Assembly (NCBI GenBank): GCA_024516035.1 | Contig: CM044955.1 | Location: 16,788,551-16,852,550 of the forward strand | DNA: 64,000 bases | Reading direction: 5' to 3' | Origin: Bactericera cockerelli | Lineage: Eukaryota; Arthropoda; Insecta; Hemiptera; Triozidae | Part shown: one piece after another, positions 23,767 to 36,099 of the stretch | Numbering within the stretch: the stretch's first letter is position 1 | Layout of the letters: each line of letters begins with the position of its first letter | Made by a program: the position numbers and the translations under genes | Notes under the pieces: model-generated | Told to the model about the DNA's origin: nothing | Seen by the model: the letters and a program-made list of their open reading frames with translations, nothing else | Databases searched by the model: none

Positions 23767-24061
23767 TTATCTATTTATGGTCCGGTTGAATTGGGCATGG
23801 AGAGGCAATATTTTGTGCGGGTCCACCAGAGATAAATAACACAAGTCAAGCAATAGTATTGAAATAAATTTTCATAGGAATAATTGCAGGTATGCCTCTC
23901 GTTTGCCTGTATATATCTATTTATGGTCCGGTTGAATTGGGCATGGAGAGGCAATATTTTGTGCGGGTCCACCAGAGATAAATAACACAAGTCAAGCAAT
24001 AGTATTGAAATAAATTTTCATAGGAATAATTGCAGGTATGCCTCTCGTTTGCCTGTATATA
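23767..24061. repeat. Tandem duplication, two copies of 146 bp
   Basis: The segment beginning CTATTTATGGTCCGGTTGAA at 23771 is repeated at 23917, with essentially no differences through GGTATGCCTCTCGTTTGCCT. The period is again 146 bp but the sequence is unrelated to the Helitron satellite. Confidence 0.93.
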
Positions 24062-24814
24062 TGTAGCATGTAGACTGGTGGTTTCGGTTAGCCTTTTAGG
24101 CTCTTAGCCACAAGAGCCCTACTTCGTCATTCAATTCTCGATTTTATTTCGACTCCACTCTAATAATGTCGTCACTGTTTGTGACCCGAAGTGAGACGCC
24201 TTTGGGGACAAAATTTAGGATCTACATAAAATTGAATGTTCAAAATTCAGGGTCTTGCCAAGAATCATCGCTCTGCGGTTTGTGGTGCTCTATTCACCGG
24301 TACCGCTGTATCAACAATAACCGAGTCTTTCATGACTGTCTACGTCTTAAGGGAAAAGTCATTCACAGTTGATGATATTTTCATATATAATTTTCTTTTC
24401 TTGTAGACTTTTTCCTCAAAGGGGCGGGGTATTTCTTCAGGCTTCTCTTTTGTTACGTTAAAAAACGTTGTGTTACCTTTGGGAAATGCTTCGCGGAAAA
24501 AAGCGCTCTCTATTATTCGGAGATTTTCACTCGAGACATTGTGGAGTTTCGTAAGAATGGAAAGTTGCTATCAACTACGCAAGCTACAGTACCTATGAAT
24601 TTTTAGTGTACGTAACAACGTAGCTACGTATGAAAATTTCATGCATAGAAAATCATAAATGAGTACCTGTCTAGGCAGTCTAGGTGCTCTGAACTCTCAG
24701 TCTACTGTATGGTACGAATTATACTTCAGAGAATAATAATAATAGTATAATATGGATTTTCAAACATACCAACTTTTCATGTTTTGTATACACTTTAGTC
24801 CAATTTGTTTTAAA
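24062..24814. other. No feature recognised
   Basis: Spacer with balanced composition at 24150-24420. A 68-codon plus-strand frame there matches nothing I know. Confidence 0.35.
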
Positions 24815-25068
24815 AGATGAGTGTTTCACAGCCGCTTATTTTGTAGCCGTGAAACAGGAGCTACTGAAGACGCTTGATGGGCGAGAAGTGACACAGTACT
24901 TCCCAATTAGGTGCTGGGTTCAAACGAGCGCACCGGAAGGTATTCCTTACAATCAATTTTAACCAACTTCAGAATATTAAAATTCAAATTTTTGTTGGCA
25001 CGGGAGATCGAACCCGGTACCTTTCGCATGGCAAGCGAGTGCTTAACCACAGAGCTAATCGCGCGCTC
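24815..25068 (-). repeat. SINE family S1, full length
   Basis: Minus strand: A-box GATTAGCTCTGTGG, anticodon loop TTGCCAT (GCC, glycine), B-box GGGTTCGATCTCCC, then body with GGAATACCTTCCGGTGCGC, CACTTCTCGCCCATCAAGCG and the 3' end GTGAAACACTCATCT. This is the copy that best shows a tRNA-Gly(GCC) origin. Confidence 0.88.
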
Positions 25069-25332
25069 CACTGAGCTTACGAATGGAGAAAGTTTTATTG
25101 TTCATATTGTTTTTCCTTTTTTCATAATAATTAATTGTATTGTACATACAGTATTATAATTTATTATGTCTTTGTATCTAATAAAACATTAAAAAATATA
25201 ATAATGGTGTACTGTGATTGGGATTGGTTGAAACTAAGACTAGACGGAGGATACGGCTTATCTTAAATATATCCTGCTTTATAATTCGGCTCTTTGGGCT
25301 GAAATATAAAAAAGTATGTATGTATGATTTTC

Positions 25333-25599
25333 TTTCACAATTTTTGTGGGTAGCGCAGCATTACTAAGAGCCTCCTTTACATTTCGAATTATTCTATTAC
25401 ATTACTTTCTTTTTACTCTGGTAATGCCGCCACTGGTCGTTACTCATACAAGTAACTACTCATTTTTCCTCACGAGGTATGAGTGGACCCCGAACATCCA
25501 AGTACAGAGCAGATAAATTCCTGCCCCGCTGGGGATCGAACCCAGGTCACCGTGCGTGCAATGCCTAGCGCGCTAACTCACTCTGCTACGGTGACTACT
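25333..25599 (-). repeat. SINE family S2, full length
   Basis: Minus strand: head with A-box GTAGCAGAGTGAGTTAGCGC and B-box CTGGGTTCGATCCCC, then CTTGGATGTTCGGGGTCC, the S2 body, and the 3' end AATGCTGCGCTACCCACAAA. The head may derive from an alanine tRNA (TTGCAC in the anticodon region), but stem pairing is poor. Confidence 0.88.
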
Positions 25600-25619
25600 G
25601 AAATATAAAAAAAGTATTA

Positions 25620-25900
25620 ACATTGAGAAACCAGACAGTCCCTCAAGTCTGAGTTTCAACAAATCACAAGTGCACTATATTATATTGGTCCCACATTAGA
25701 GGGACTGTTTGGCTTATAGGTATTTGTTGTATTGGTCTGGCTTATATTTGTTGTATTGGTCTGGCTTACCTATATTAATTTGTTGTATTAGCTTATATTA
25801 GTCCGACTTGAGAGACGATCTGGTTTATATTTGTTGTATTAGTCTGGCTTATATCTGTCGGCCTACTTTATAATCCGGCGCTTTTAGAATGAAATTCATA
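25620..25900. repeat. Inverted-repeat element with internal 24-bp minisatellite
   Basis: GTCCCTCAAGTCTGAGTTTC at the left and AGTCCGACTTGAGAGAC near 25800 are inverted matches. Between them TTTGTTGTATTGGTCTGGCT recurs about four times with a spacing near 24 bp. A small relative, with CCCTCAAGTCG and CGACTTGAAGG facing each other, is at 60436-60528. Confidence 0.6.
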
Positions 25901-26811
25901 CGTCCCTGTAATAATCTGGTTTGGAAAATGCCATTTTTCTTTTCTCAACAACATCCATGCTTTTTTAGCATGGATCTCAGCGATGAAAAAAAAAGAAAAA
26001 GAAGATGGAGAGGAAGAAACAAATACTGATTGTTTTTCATCTTTAAATTTAACTTTTTGTTGTTGTAAAATAGTGATAGTGAAAAGTTGTCCTATTTAAT
26101 CCTATAGGAACATCTAATAAGGAGGACGAAAGAAATCTGTCAGGAGAGGGCATCGGGATGAAAGAAAAATGACCTGTGACATCAGGGGGGGGGGGCAGCA
26201 TCCATCACAGCTCTCCAATGCATACCATTATCTCAATGTTTTTCCAGGGAAATGTATTGAAATCTCCGAGTTTTGTCATCGTGCACATAATGGAAACACT
26301 TTTCTTGGAAATAAAACGATATCCTGATAATGTAATACCTTTGGAAACTCTATTGAACTAGCCGCTTTCCAGTATGACGTACGAGGCTAGAATAAATTAT
26401 AAACAACTTCTATAAGTCTACTTTTTATTTATAAATATATAAACAAAATAGATACAAAATTTTAAATTTTGTACCAAATAGTGAGAAACAAAATATTAGG
26501 CATTAATATAATAATTGATGATTGACTCCTCTTTCAACAGTGTGGACACTATTTGAAATTCAGCTGAAATTCATAGAAAATTAATAAAATTTGGAGAAAT
26601 GTTCAATAAGTTAATAACTATGGATTTATTTAAACAATTTTCTTGGAAATATGAATGAGGGACAAATGAAATTTGAGCATCAGCTTCACAATTTGTGACT
26701 AATATAGTTAGAGTATTTGGCCTCTCCATAATTAAAAATTATAGTACAATAACTTAAAATTAAAAATAAAATACATAGCCACATATTTTTCCTTTCTATT
26801 ACCTAGGTATA
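25901..26811. other. No gene recognised; contains an 11-G run
   Basis: AT-rich spacer. An uninterrupted run of 11 G lies at 26185-26195. No repeat family assigned. Confidence 0.4.
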
Positions 26812-27395
26812 CCTAAGGTATAGAAAGTATTGTTTTCAGTTGGTTTTTTCGAAATTGAGCTGATAACATTTCAGAACTAATATAATAATACAGACTCTCC
26901 TGATTCCAAAATAGTGATTTTTGTCAACTGGTCCGTTTGTATGTACGAGTATGTGTTTATATAAAATACCTCAAGAACGGGAATTTTTACGGACCCCGAA
27001 CAATATCATGAAAATCCTCAATTCTGTTTTTGGGTATATCTCGACAGATAATATAAATTTAAAAAACTCGTAAACTTTATAAAAAATAATAAAATAAAAT
27101 CTTCTATTATGATAATCTAACACATATGTATTTTACATATTTTTATTATCAATTTCTGACTTTTTTGATTATTTCCCCATGAGCCCGGGTAAATTTTTGT
27201 ACAATAATGAAATATGTGCAAATATCTCGTAAACGATAAGATATGATTTTTTTCTAATTATCATTTGAAATGGTAATTTCACACATATTTTTAATACTTT
27301 TAATGTAAATTTTCGATATTTTTGAAAATTTAACCTGAGAATGTGTTAATTTCTGATAAAACTTCCTCAATCGTAATAGAAAGTCGTGTGATGTT
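26812..27395 (+). repeat. Element family D5, copy a (diverged)
   Basis: It starts near AGGTATAGAAAGTATTG, carries the mid motif ACTGGTCCGTTTGTATGTACG and CCTCAAGAACGGGAA, and ends AAAGTCGTGTGATGTTTACACC. The same order occurs at 52548-53216 on the minus strand (AAGGAAAGTATTGGATTCG ... TTGGTCCGTGCGTCTGTC ... TCGAGAACGG ... GTCGTGTGATGTTTACACC). Shared ends in two places mark a dispersed element of unknown class. Confidence 0.6.
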
Positions 27396-28055
27396 TACAC
27401 CAATTTATTTTTATTTGAAAATTTAAAAAAAAAATGTATTTTTTTAGCTCTGTGAATGTACAGGAAATGGCATTCACACATTTATTTCTGTGCGTTTCGA
27501 AGTTATTGAGAAATATTTTGTTTCTATGTAAATAATTAAAATTTGAATGAATAAGACTAAGCGAGAGCGCTTGAAAAACTCTAAACTAAGAGCAAAAGTA
27601 AATAAAAAAGTTCAGTGCTCATAAATTAAAAAAAAAACTTGGAAAAATGGTAGAAACGTACGACAAGTTTCTTTTCAGAAACATTTTCTTCGAAATCTTT
27701 AGATCTCAAGAAACGGGCAAAACGATGTAATAATGTGGAAAAATCAGGAAAATGTACAAACAAGGTATATTTTAATGCCAGAGAAAAACTTAAAATCAAA
27801 GCATAAGAATCCAACAATTTCTTAATGAGTTCTGAGGAATTAAAAAGAGAGTTCGAAGAAAAAAAAAAGGATAGGAAGAAAAAAAATATAAAAATAATAA
27901 TAATCGAATCATAATGCAAAAAATAAAGTACGTTGTAAATTTTAAAATAACCGTAAAACATAGAAAGACCTACAGAAATAAAATTGTTCGTTCTTTGCGT
28001 ATGTCTAGAAACGAAATGGCGCACTTTGAATACACCAGTTCTCGTTCAGTCACTG
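27396..28055. other. No feature recognised
   Basis: Very AT-rich spacer. A minus-strand frame of 132 codons (27626-28024) is dominated by phenylalanine and isoleucine and is compositional noise. Confidence 0.45.
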
Positions 28056-28240
28056 AAGTTTAGCAGCGTTCAGCGATGTAAGGACTTGGAAGGGTGACCA
28101 TTCAAATTTGAACCCTCGTGATGCTATTCCCGGCCCCACTCAGGCTGGGTGAGTTAATTTTTGTAGATGTTTTATAATTTTCCAGCGATTGAAGGGTAAA
28201 ACTCTCGCCGTGATATGTCCTCGCAGCTGAAACCGACGGT
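28056..28240 (+). repeat. SINE family S5, 5' truncated
   Basis: TTTAGCAGCGTTCAGCG, then ACTTGGAAGGGTGACC, match the C-box half of a 5S rRNA head. The body follows (CACTCAGGCTGGGTGAGTTA, GATTGAAGGGTAAAACTC) and then an A-rich end. The copy at 63245 has the same head variant, so this may be a subfamily. Confidence 0.65.
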
Positions 28241-28324
28241 AAAAAAAAAATAAATAAAATATATTTATATCTACTAAAACTTTTAATTTTATATTGGTCA
28301 AATTCTCTTCTCTTGCGAGTCTTA

Positions 28325-28470
28325 CCTAGAATCGGACGAGGAAATGATAAGCCTCACTTGTTGGGGGGGAACAGAATTTTCTGTGCGAAAATTCTGCTCT
28401 GACCGGGAATCGAACTTAGAATCTCTGGACTACGGGCCCTAATCATAGCCGTTACGCCACGGAGCAGGTA
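28325..28470 (-). repeat. SINE family S4 head
   Basis: Minus strand: CTCCGTGGCGTAACGGC (A-box), ATTCGATTAGGGCCCGTAG region, B-box TAAGTTCGATTCCCGG, then GAATTTTCGCACAGAAAAT. The body is largely missing. Confidence 0.75.
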
Positions 28471-28609
28471 ATCAAAAGCTACTGAGCTTGGTAAATTAGA
28501 AAATATTTAATGCATACAATAGACGAAGGCCAGAGAGAAATAAGCACTCCATTAAATACAGAGTACATATACGAGTAATATTCGCACATCAGATAAAAGA
28601 AAAGTAATC

Positions 28610-29270
28610 TGTGCAGACGGGTGAGAGGAAGGGAGAGAGGGAAAAAGGGAAAAGGATAGAGAGGAGGTATGTGAGGGAGAGTTTAGAAGAAAAAGAGAGA
28701 GAGAAAGATTGAGATTACAGAAGGAGGGACAGGATGTAATGAGTGGGAAGGAGGGAAATATATTATACATGTAGAAAAAGGGAGAGGGAAAGCGAGAGAA
28801 AAATAGTGGGAGGGAGAGGGTAGGCAAGAGTGGTGAGAGTTTAGAAGAAAGAGACAGAGAAAGATTGATACTCAAGAAGGAGAGACAGGAGGTAAATGGT
28901 GGGAGGGAGGAAAATATACATATTATACATATAGAAGAAGGGAGAGGGAAAGCGAGAGAAAAATAGTGGAAGGGAGAGGGTGGGAGAGTTAAAGAAATAG
29001 AAGGAATGGGAGGGAGAGGGTAGAATAGAGAGATAGAGAGAGAGAGGGATGGGGAGGGAGGAGAGAACAGAGAGAAAGAGAGCGAAAAGGTTTGGTAGAA
29101 AGAGGAGGAGTGTAAGAAAGAGAGAGATAAGGCAGAAGGTAGGAAAGAACAGACAGAGAGAGGTAGAGAGGGAGAAATTTGAATAGAGACTATAGAGAGG
29201 GATGGGAAGGGAAACAGAGAGGGATAGGGCAGAAGGGAAGTGGAGGAAGAAAATGTGAAAACGGGAAGAA
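28610..29270. repeat. Purine (GA) tract with 158-bp tandem duplication
   Basis: Some 660 bp with almost only A and G on the plus strand. Within it GAGAGTTTAGAAGAAA at 28677 recurs at 28835 and the 158-bp segments are closely alike, including an embedded TATTATACAT. Polypurine DNA of this length can form triplex. The minus-strand leucine/serine-rich frames here are artefacts. Confidence 0.85.
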
Positions 29271-30786
29271 GGCAGACAAAAGTTTATCCGGATTCAGGAT
29301 GTGGAAATTGTTATTGTTGTAATGGTGCAGTCGGAATCCACATTGAACAAAGGCCCTATATCTGGTCGCCAGCACAGCACTTTCGCTTTTCCATGGGTTG
29401 GTGAAGTGGTTCAAAGTGCTACTTCTTCATAGACAGTTGTGGGTTCAAATACCAAACGGGATGAAATATTATGACAGAAAATTTCCAACTGTACATTTAG
29501 GGGAATTATATAACATTAATACAATACAATACACTGTTAAATGGAATTACAATACACATACTGCAATAATGGAATTATATAGTCCCTTTACTCTCACAGT
29601 TTAAAACTCTAAACAAAGCCTAATTTATCTACCCAGAACAAATCATACTCGAATAATACTTTTTACGCGTTCTTTCACAAATCGAGAAAAAACTTGCTAG
29701 GATAGGTTTTGCCTGGGTTTTCATTTTTTTGTAAGGTGTTTTAACTACAGATTGACTTTCGCACCGTTTCCGAGTCAAAATAATTTTTTTTTTAGCACTT
29801 TATTCGTTTCAGGTATAATATTAGGACGTCACTTTCATTAATATCGTCACATAACGATGGTATAGCGGACAAATTGGTACGGGCAGGAGCAAAGATAGAT
29901 CATTCAAGGAGGTGTACAACAGTAAGGACAACACCACATTCACAAAGGGGAGGGGGTTCCTTTTTGAATAGGTGGCCATGGGTAAAAAAAAAGTATGACC
30001 AATTCTCATTCTGGATGGGTATCATTACTTCGCTAAAATGTCCATACTATGACAGGACAAGAACTTGTAAGTTCGAGACCTATCCTTCTGAATTGCATTT
30101 CACGGCACTAAACAATTTATTTATTTTTTTTCGAGAGCTTTTCAGGGGTATTTTTGATTTATTCGACAGAGAAGGGGAAGCAACTGTACAGTTCATAATA
30201 AGTTCCGAGAAAAGCTTTTGACTATGTTTTCGCGGAATCCCGTGCTTGAACCAGAAAAAAAAGTTTTTTTTACCGAAATAAAATGTCAACGTTAGACATA
30301 AATTTGGAGGATAAATAAATACGCATTGGGACCCAGAGATGTATTCATTATTCAAGTTTTCTGTTTGCCTGCACATAGAAATAATATACTGGTACTTTTA
30401 ATATTTAAGGTACCTTTTCTATACCAACTGTTCTGAACTAAGATTGAATTTTTTGATAAAGCTAGAAATCAACATACCTACTAAGTATTATTATTATCAT
30501 TAGTATAACAGTATAAACAAAAAGGTCGCCCTCAGATGTACAGAAACTTAATATTATCATCTAAAGTATTTATTATTATTATATTAGAAGGGTAGTAGAT
30601 TTTTTTGTGGGAAAAGCTCAACTTCCGTTCAAACTCTCATGAGAAGCCGTACAAAATTTTGGTTGACTGGTACCAAGAAGAAATAAAACTTAAGAGGGTT
30701 ATAATGTTTGAGTTGCGAATTTGACCATAAAAATTTCAACTTGAAAAAAAAATAAACACTTTAATAAACTACTTATCATGAGTAAT
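29271..30786. other. No gene recognised
   Basis: Spacer. A plus-strand frame of 115 codons (29874-30221) and overlapping minus-strand frames carry no family signature that I recognise. Confidence 0.35.
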
Positions 30787-31240
30787 ACTATGTTGTTGTT
30801 GTTGCAGCCAGTTTGGCTACAGCTAGAGGGGTGAGTGATGGTCTCCAGCCAACTTTATTTCAAAGTTGGCTCGTCCTAAACCACATATTTCTATGTGCGA
30901 TCAACCATCATCAGGACTTGGACTTTTCTTTATAAGCTATGAAACCCACTAAACTTAACAAACTATCATGAGTATAACTATGTTGTTGTTGTAGCCAGCT
31001 TGGCCACAGCTGGAGGGAGGTATAATAGTCTCTAGTCGACTTGATTTCAAAGTAGGCTCGTCCTGAACCACATAAGTCATAAAACCCTAAGGAAACTGCA
31101 TGCTAGTCTGTCTTGTAAGGGAGAGGTAGTTAGTTCTCTGTTTATAATGTTCTAGCGAGACACTGGTCTTCTCTCTGTCTAACGTCCCCCAGCCAGACAA
31201 TGATTAACTGTCTATACCATGATGTTTTCCGAAAACCATC
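30787..31240 (+). repeat. Repeat family S8, two tandem copies (first partial)
   Basis: TATGTTGTTGTTGTTGCAGC at 30790 and TATGTTGTTGTTGTAGCC at 30979 each begin a copy: CCAGCTTGGCCACAGCTGGA, then TTTCAAAGTNGGCTCGTCCT-type sequence. The second copy extends through CTAGTCTGTCTTGTAAGG and CACTGGTCTTCTCTCTGTC. The same block lies at 61110-61405 on the other strand. No polymerase III boxes were found, so its class is open. Confidence 0.65.
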
Positions 31241-32204
31241 AGAACTTCATTAATACCTACTTGGTATCCATACCATGTAGGTCGAAATACAGCAGGTTCG
31301 CAGGTACCTATATATAATTGAGTTATATTTTAAAACTGAGATTGTAAAACATGAAGCCTACATTACTTTATTTACCAATTTACAAAGGTATTCCATCTTG
31401 CATTTGCCTTCTCCCACGCTGAAATACTTACTAAGATAACAATGTTTTTCCAGAAGTAAAGAATTTGTTCTATCATTCCCCAATACTCTTGTTACCTGAA
31501 CTACAACGAAAAATTTCCTAAAAATCCGTCTGCTGGCGATAAAACTGAAAAAAATGAGTTCTAACGAATTGATAAACCTTTTTTTGAGGACGAAACAAAC
31601 TTAAGAGCTATTTTTTTTAAAAACATTTTTTAACCTTTTATACAAGGTATTTATTAACAATTTTGGATTTCTACAAAGGTTCTGTTTCTAAGCTAATAAT
31701 ATAAGCTTTTTATTGACAACTTATAGACATTCTAGTCTATAATTATAGACATATTAGAAGTATTAGTTGACTTGTTATAGTGTTAGTTTCAGTTTTAGTA
31801 CCAGTATAAGGCCCGAATTAATAAACTCAGCTGCGGTGAACAATGTTACTATCGTATCTAAATTCAGTTATGTTATTGGCTTTTACCATGGTAAAAACAA
31901 CACTATAGTATTACAAATTAAATCACTTTGACGGGCCATTCATAATTATAATGTAAAGACCATCTGTCAAATATAATAAAATAAATGAAAATAACAAGTA
32001 ACAATTTTTGCTAAGAGTTTATAGCTTTCTAATATAGCAGTATCTTTATCTCTTCCACATTCAGTAGCTGGATCGTCTATCCTATCGTTGTAACCTGGAA
32101 TTCGGTGGTTTGATACTTAAACATTGCGCGAACATTGATAAATTCGTGGATTGACATCAGAATGTCTTGTAAGTATGTAACATTAATATTATGAAACCTA
32201 TTCA
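31241..32204. other. No gene recognised
   Basis: AT-rich spacer. A faint S3 head (GTTGTAACCTGGAATTCGG) is visible at about 32063-32120. Confidence 0.35.
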
Positions 32205-32335
32205 TTGTCTTTTTCTTTTCTTTTTCTTCCCTTTTCTTTCTCTTCTCTTTTTCTTCTCTTTCTCTTCTCTTTTCCTTCTTTTCTCTCTCTCTCTCTCTTT
32301 CTCTCTCACCCTCTTTCCTACTTTCCTCCTCTCGA
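32205..32335. repeat. Pyrimidine tract (CTTTTC/CT)n
   Basis: About 130 bp of almost pure C/T, ending in a (CT)n run. It is followed 120 bp later by a purine tract on the same strand, giving two complementary low-complexity blocks. Confidence 0.9.
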
Positions 32336-32454
32336 ACAAATAATTGAACTTTTCTCTCTAATAAACTCCGACATTGACCTGTTAAAACTTTTTGCACAGT
32401 GTGGGAGAGTTTTAACTTTTGCTGAAATATGTAGCGGAATGAGAGAATCATTGA

Positions 32455-32700
32455 ATAGTGGAGGAGGAGAAGGAGGTGGTAGAGGAAGGTGGTAGAAGGA
32501 GGAGGATGAGAAGGAAAAGGAGAAGGAGAAGGAGAAGGAGAAGGAGAAGGAGAAGGAGAAGGAGGAATAAACTATGAGGAGCAGGAGAAATAAACAGGAG
32601 AAGGTGGATTAATAAGGAGGAGACAGTGGAGGAGAATAAGAGAGGAGGAAGGAAGGAGGGCTAGAACAAGCTAGAGGACAAAGGGAGAGAAGGGTACGTA
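32455..32700. repeat. Purine tract with (GGAGAA)n core
   Basis: A GGAGAA hexamer is repeated about nine times at 32512-32565, flanked by looser GGAGGA repeats. Confidence 0.92.
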
Positions 32701-34579
32701 CTGAAGGGATGCGATTAAATGGAGTTTATCTCGTTCCATTTAAAAGGGACATAAATTTGCGATTTCCAGTTTTTTTAATGCAGTTGTAAAAAATTCAATT
32801 GTACAGAAAATGCTCAGAACTATTTATGAAAACATTAATTCATCTAAATTTTTGAAAAAGTTCATTCCATCAAACGTTTTGAGTACATAGGTATATCCTG
32901 TAGAACAGAATAGATGCAGATTGTTCTAGTTTTCGTTGTAGATGTAATTATCAGTGTCCGGAGAAACACAGTGATTTTATAATTTGTCACAAATAGGGCT
33001 CTGACATTAGCGAAGGAGAATTCCTGGGTTCAATATGTCTCCTCTAGGCTTGGGCAGGTGAGCAGTTGTTGGGGGCTTGTAATTTAACCATAGTTACATA
33101 GGATGCTTTCTTCTGGAGTTTAGAATAGAAGAGAATAAAATATGTGTTTACTGTACATAATGATAATAATTCAAATACATAATTACTTAAAGTACTACAT
33201 TATACATTTATACAACGTCAATTTAAAATATTTAAAATAGAAAAACAGAAGGGGAAAAATATACATATATTAAAAAGGTTGCCTTACCATTCGCGTAGAT
33301 TGAGAAATGCAGGGAGCTTACAATATTCGAAGAGCTTCCGAGTTACTTCCTCATTGGTGATAGTCTTACTTAATTTAGAATATTTTAACTTATCTTTCAA
33401 AGTAAAATTTTATTCCTTCCTAATACCTGTTCCTTCAGCTTTGACAGACTCTGTCGAGAGCGCCGATTCCCTACTAAGTTACCTCAAGACAATCAAACTA
33501 TACACGCTATATAATCAGGAGAATCGACGCGAACGACATGTCTAATTGTCAATTGGCAGAGTTAAAGCGTCTAATGGAAAAAAAATTAATTAGACACCAC
33601 AATGACTAATTGAGTAGCTGAAACCTCCATAATATTTATTTCCTGATTCTTAAATTCCGACCAAAATCCTTGCAGTAGTTAACTATTTTCATCTCTGAAA
33701 GTACAACCCTCTCTGAAAAAGAAATAAATCTCTCTAAATAGAAGTTGGAGGAGTGTTGTTTAAATTAAATTGCTTCATAGAAGGTTAAAAAGCTTCTGAG
33801 TTTAATTACTACTATTTTCATTTCCTAATGAAGAATGCACTGCAAGCTGCATCTATTAACAAAAATTAAATAAAAAACTCAAGTTCAACTAAAAGTAATG
33901 AAAAGTAGAAAAAATTTGCTCTTCGAGGAGATAACGAACGAGGGATTTCATTTTTCTACAGAAATGAAAATAATAGAAGGTAAAAATTAAGAGTAGATCA
34001 AAACCTAGTTTCCGAAACACCACAAAGTATACAGACTTTAGCGCTTATTTTGAGCTAATTGTCTAATTCCCACTTAAGGCAAATGAAACCCTGGGTAAAA
34101 AATATCGTTGTTGGCAAGCCGCCGTCGCGTCGTCTCAAATGTTAAACTATATTATAAATTCCTAAAACCTGGAACTCAAAATAATTGTATAAACTCGAAA
34201 GTCAAAAGAGTGAATATTAAATGCCGCCCGACTGAGTCTACATGGACTGAAAACTGCAGATTTCAACAAACAAAGACTACATTTCCTCGAAAGATGTTGT
34301 TCATTCCTTCTGAAGAAGCAGAGAACAACTACAAAGATAATCTTGGGGATTTTCTCAAGCAAAAAATAGAAGAAAGAAAATCCAGGCCTTATTCCTTTTG
34401 AACTTACAAATTATAACAAAAGAGGCAGATTTTTTGTTGTTGTTGTTGAAAATGGTGTATGAAATTCTGGTCTGAAATTCTGCACCAGAAAAAGTTGAGT
34501 TGTGCGCGAAAATAACAAAAATATTTTTTCCAATTTGTTCCAAATTTGTTACGTCAAACACCATATCTACAAGTGATCC
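32701..34579. other. No gene recognised
   Basis: Spacer with two protein-like patches that I could not support: 33439-33543 (+), after an acceptor-like CCTGTTCCTTCAG, and 34099-34401 (+), 97 codons without a true ATG start. Neither has a matching donor or family resemblance. Confidence 0.35.
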
Positions 34580-34915
34580 TGGTTGAATGAAGTATTTAAT
34601 TCTCACTCACTGATTGATGATGGTTGAGTGATGTACCTATTTCTCACTCCTCACTCATGGGGAAGAGTAAAGTTTCTCAGCTTTGACTTACAGAATGATA
34701 ATGAAGGCTATTGAAATCCTAAATCCTATTTTTTTACATGAAAATCCAGTGAAAAAGATAGAGTGAAGTATCCCAGCTTTCACTTACTGAATGATGAAGG
34801 TTTAATGAAGATCCTATTTCTCAATAACTCAGTATGAAGATTGAGTAAGTATCTCAGCTCTCTCTAACTGAGTGATGAAAGTTGAGTAAAGCATTTAGGC
34901 TCTCACTCAGTCTTA
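34580..34915. repeat. Degenerate tandem repeat, unit about 60-90 bp
   Basis: Phrases of the type CTCACTNACTGANTGATGA followed by GGTTGAGTGAAGTATCTCAG recur at least five times with irregular spacing. Old, drifted array. Confidence 0.7.
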
Positions 34916-36099
34916 AGTCACCCGGAAGGAAACTTACCAAAGTTTTAAGTAAAGCTTTTTCTCTGTTAAATTAAAAACGTTTTTTCTTTCTTCTTTTTTT
35001 TGCATTTTTTACTCCATTGTTAGAAATAGGTTGAAGGATGTTGACTGCATTAACTCCTTTTTCCCCAACCTTTGCAAGAAGTATTCTATCCCTAGGCCGA
35101 ATACACAAAGCAAAACTATAATTACTCGATGAATCGTCATTGATAAAGATGTTAACTATCTATGGAATATTATTCTATTCATTTGTGATAATTTCCAAAT
35201 TATTATATTTAACAGTAAGCATTGTTGTTCATATAAGTTTTCAGCGTTATTGATGTTGGCCATAGGGTAAGGGTTCTTGTTCTGGTCTTGACAAAAACAA
35301 AATGTCTGTAGAATGTTCCTAAGTCAATAAAATAGTATGGTTAACAGTATTATTTTTTTCCCCCTTTGGTATAAAGCAACAAAAAGAATAAATCTTTCAA
35401 TCCTTTTAGGTATTATCGTACTAGGCATGTCTATTACATATTCATATGGCTACTTAACATGCATTGGTCAGTTATAGAATTGTGTATGAAACTTTTGGGT
35501 TGTTTTTAGCACTCTTTAATATTACAGGCCATAGTTATTTAAAACACGAATATATTTATTTACTAAATAGGTCAAATATTAAGGGTAGCATTAGTACTTA
35601 TAGATCTCGACGATGGGGTAGTACACAGAGAGTGCTGGTCTTGCAATTCTGCATGTTCACTCGTTTCAATTGTACTTGTATTTATTTTTCTCGGTGCCAT
35701 GCTCTTTTTTCTCTCCCAGTTGTCGAGTGTTTTCATTAAATTCTTCCAGTAGTGTTTTTGCTCCTAGTAGTTCAATCAGGAGTTTGTGCGCTGCTGCTGC
35801 TACTTGTTCTGCTGCCTATTGAATATACTTCTGCTGTGTTTACTACTGCCTTTTCCATGTACTGCTGCTGCTGCAGCGGATATGTTGGATTTTTATTTTT
35901 AAACGACTTTACTTTCTCTCAACTTTACAGTTCTCTTTAACGCATTCAGTTGAAAAGAGATCTAAAGGTTTCATAAAATAATGTCGTTTGAAAAGAGATT
36001 GTCACTTTTTGTGTGGGTTTAGTGATCATTTAATAGGCTGCCAGGTTGGCAGCCAATTAAAACGAAGACTGGAAAATTAACAAAAAATATCTTCTCTCT
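34916..36099. other. No gene recognised; CTG-rich stretch
   Basis: Contains a CTGCTGCTG-rich stretch at 35785-35880. Its leucine/cysteine-rich frame (62 codons) follows from the triplet repeat. No other signal. Confidence 0.4.

Noticed and set aside
24992..25068. Functional tRNA-Gly gene
   Set aside because: The acceptor stem does not close and a SINE body follows; several copies share that body.
27626..28024. 132-codon minus-strand frame
   Set aside because: Phe/Ile/Ser-rich translation of AT-rich DNA with poly-T runs.
33439..33543. Exon after the acceptor-like CCTGTTCCTTCAG
   Set aside because: No usable donor follows in frame before the stop, and no homology recognised.
34099..34401. 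97-codon plus-strand frame with charged C-terminus
   Set aside because: Starts only at TTG, preceded by a stop and no acceptor. Low support, though composition is not pure noise.
35785..35880. Leucine/cysteine-rich coding segment
   Set aside because: Explained by CTG-rich low-complexity DNA.
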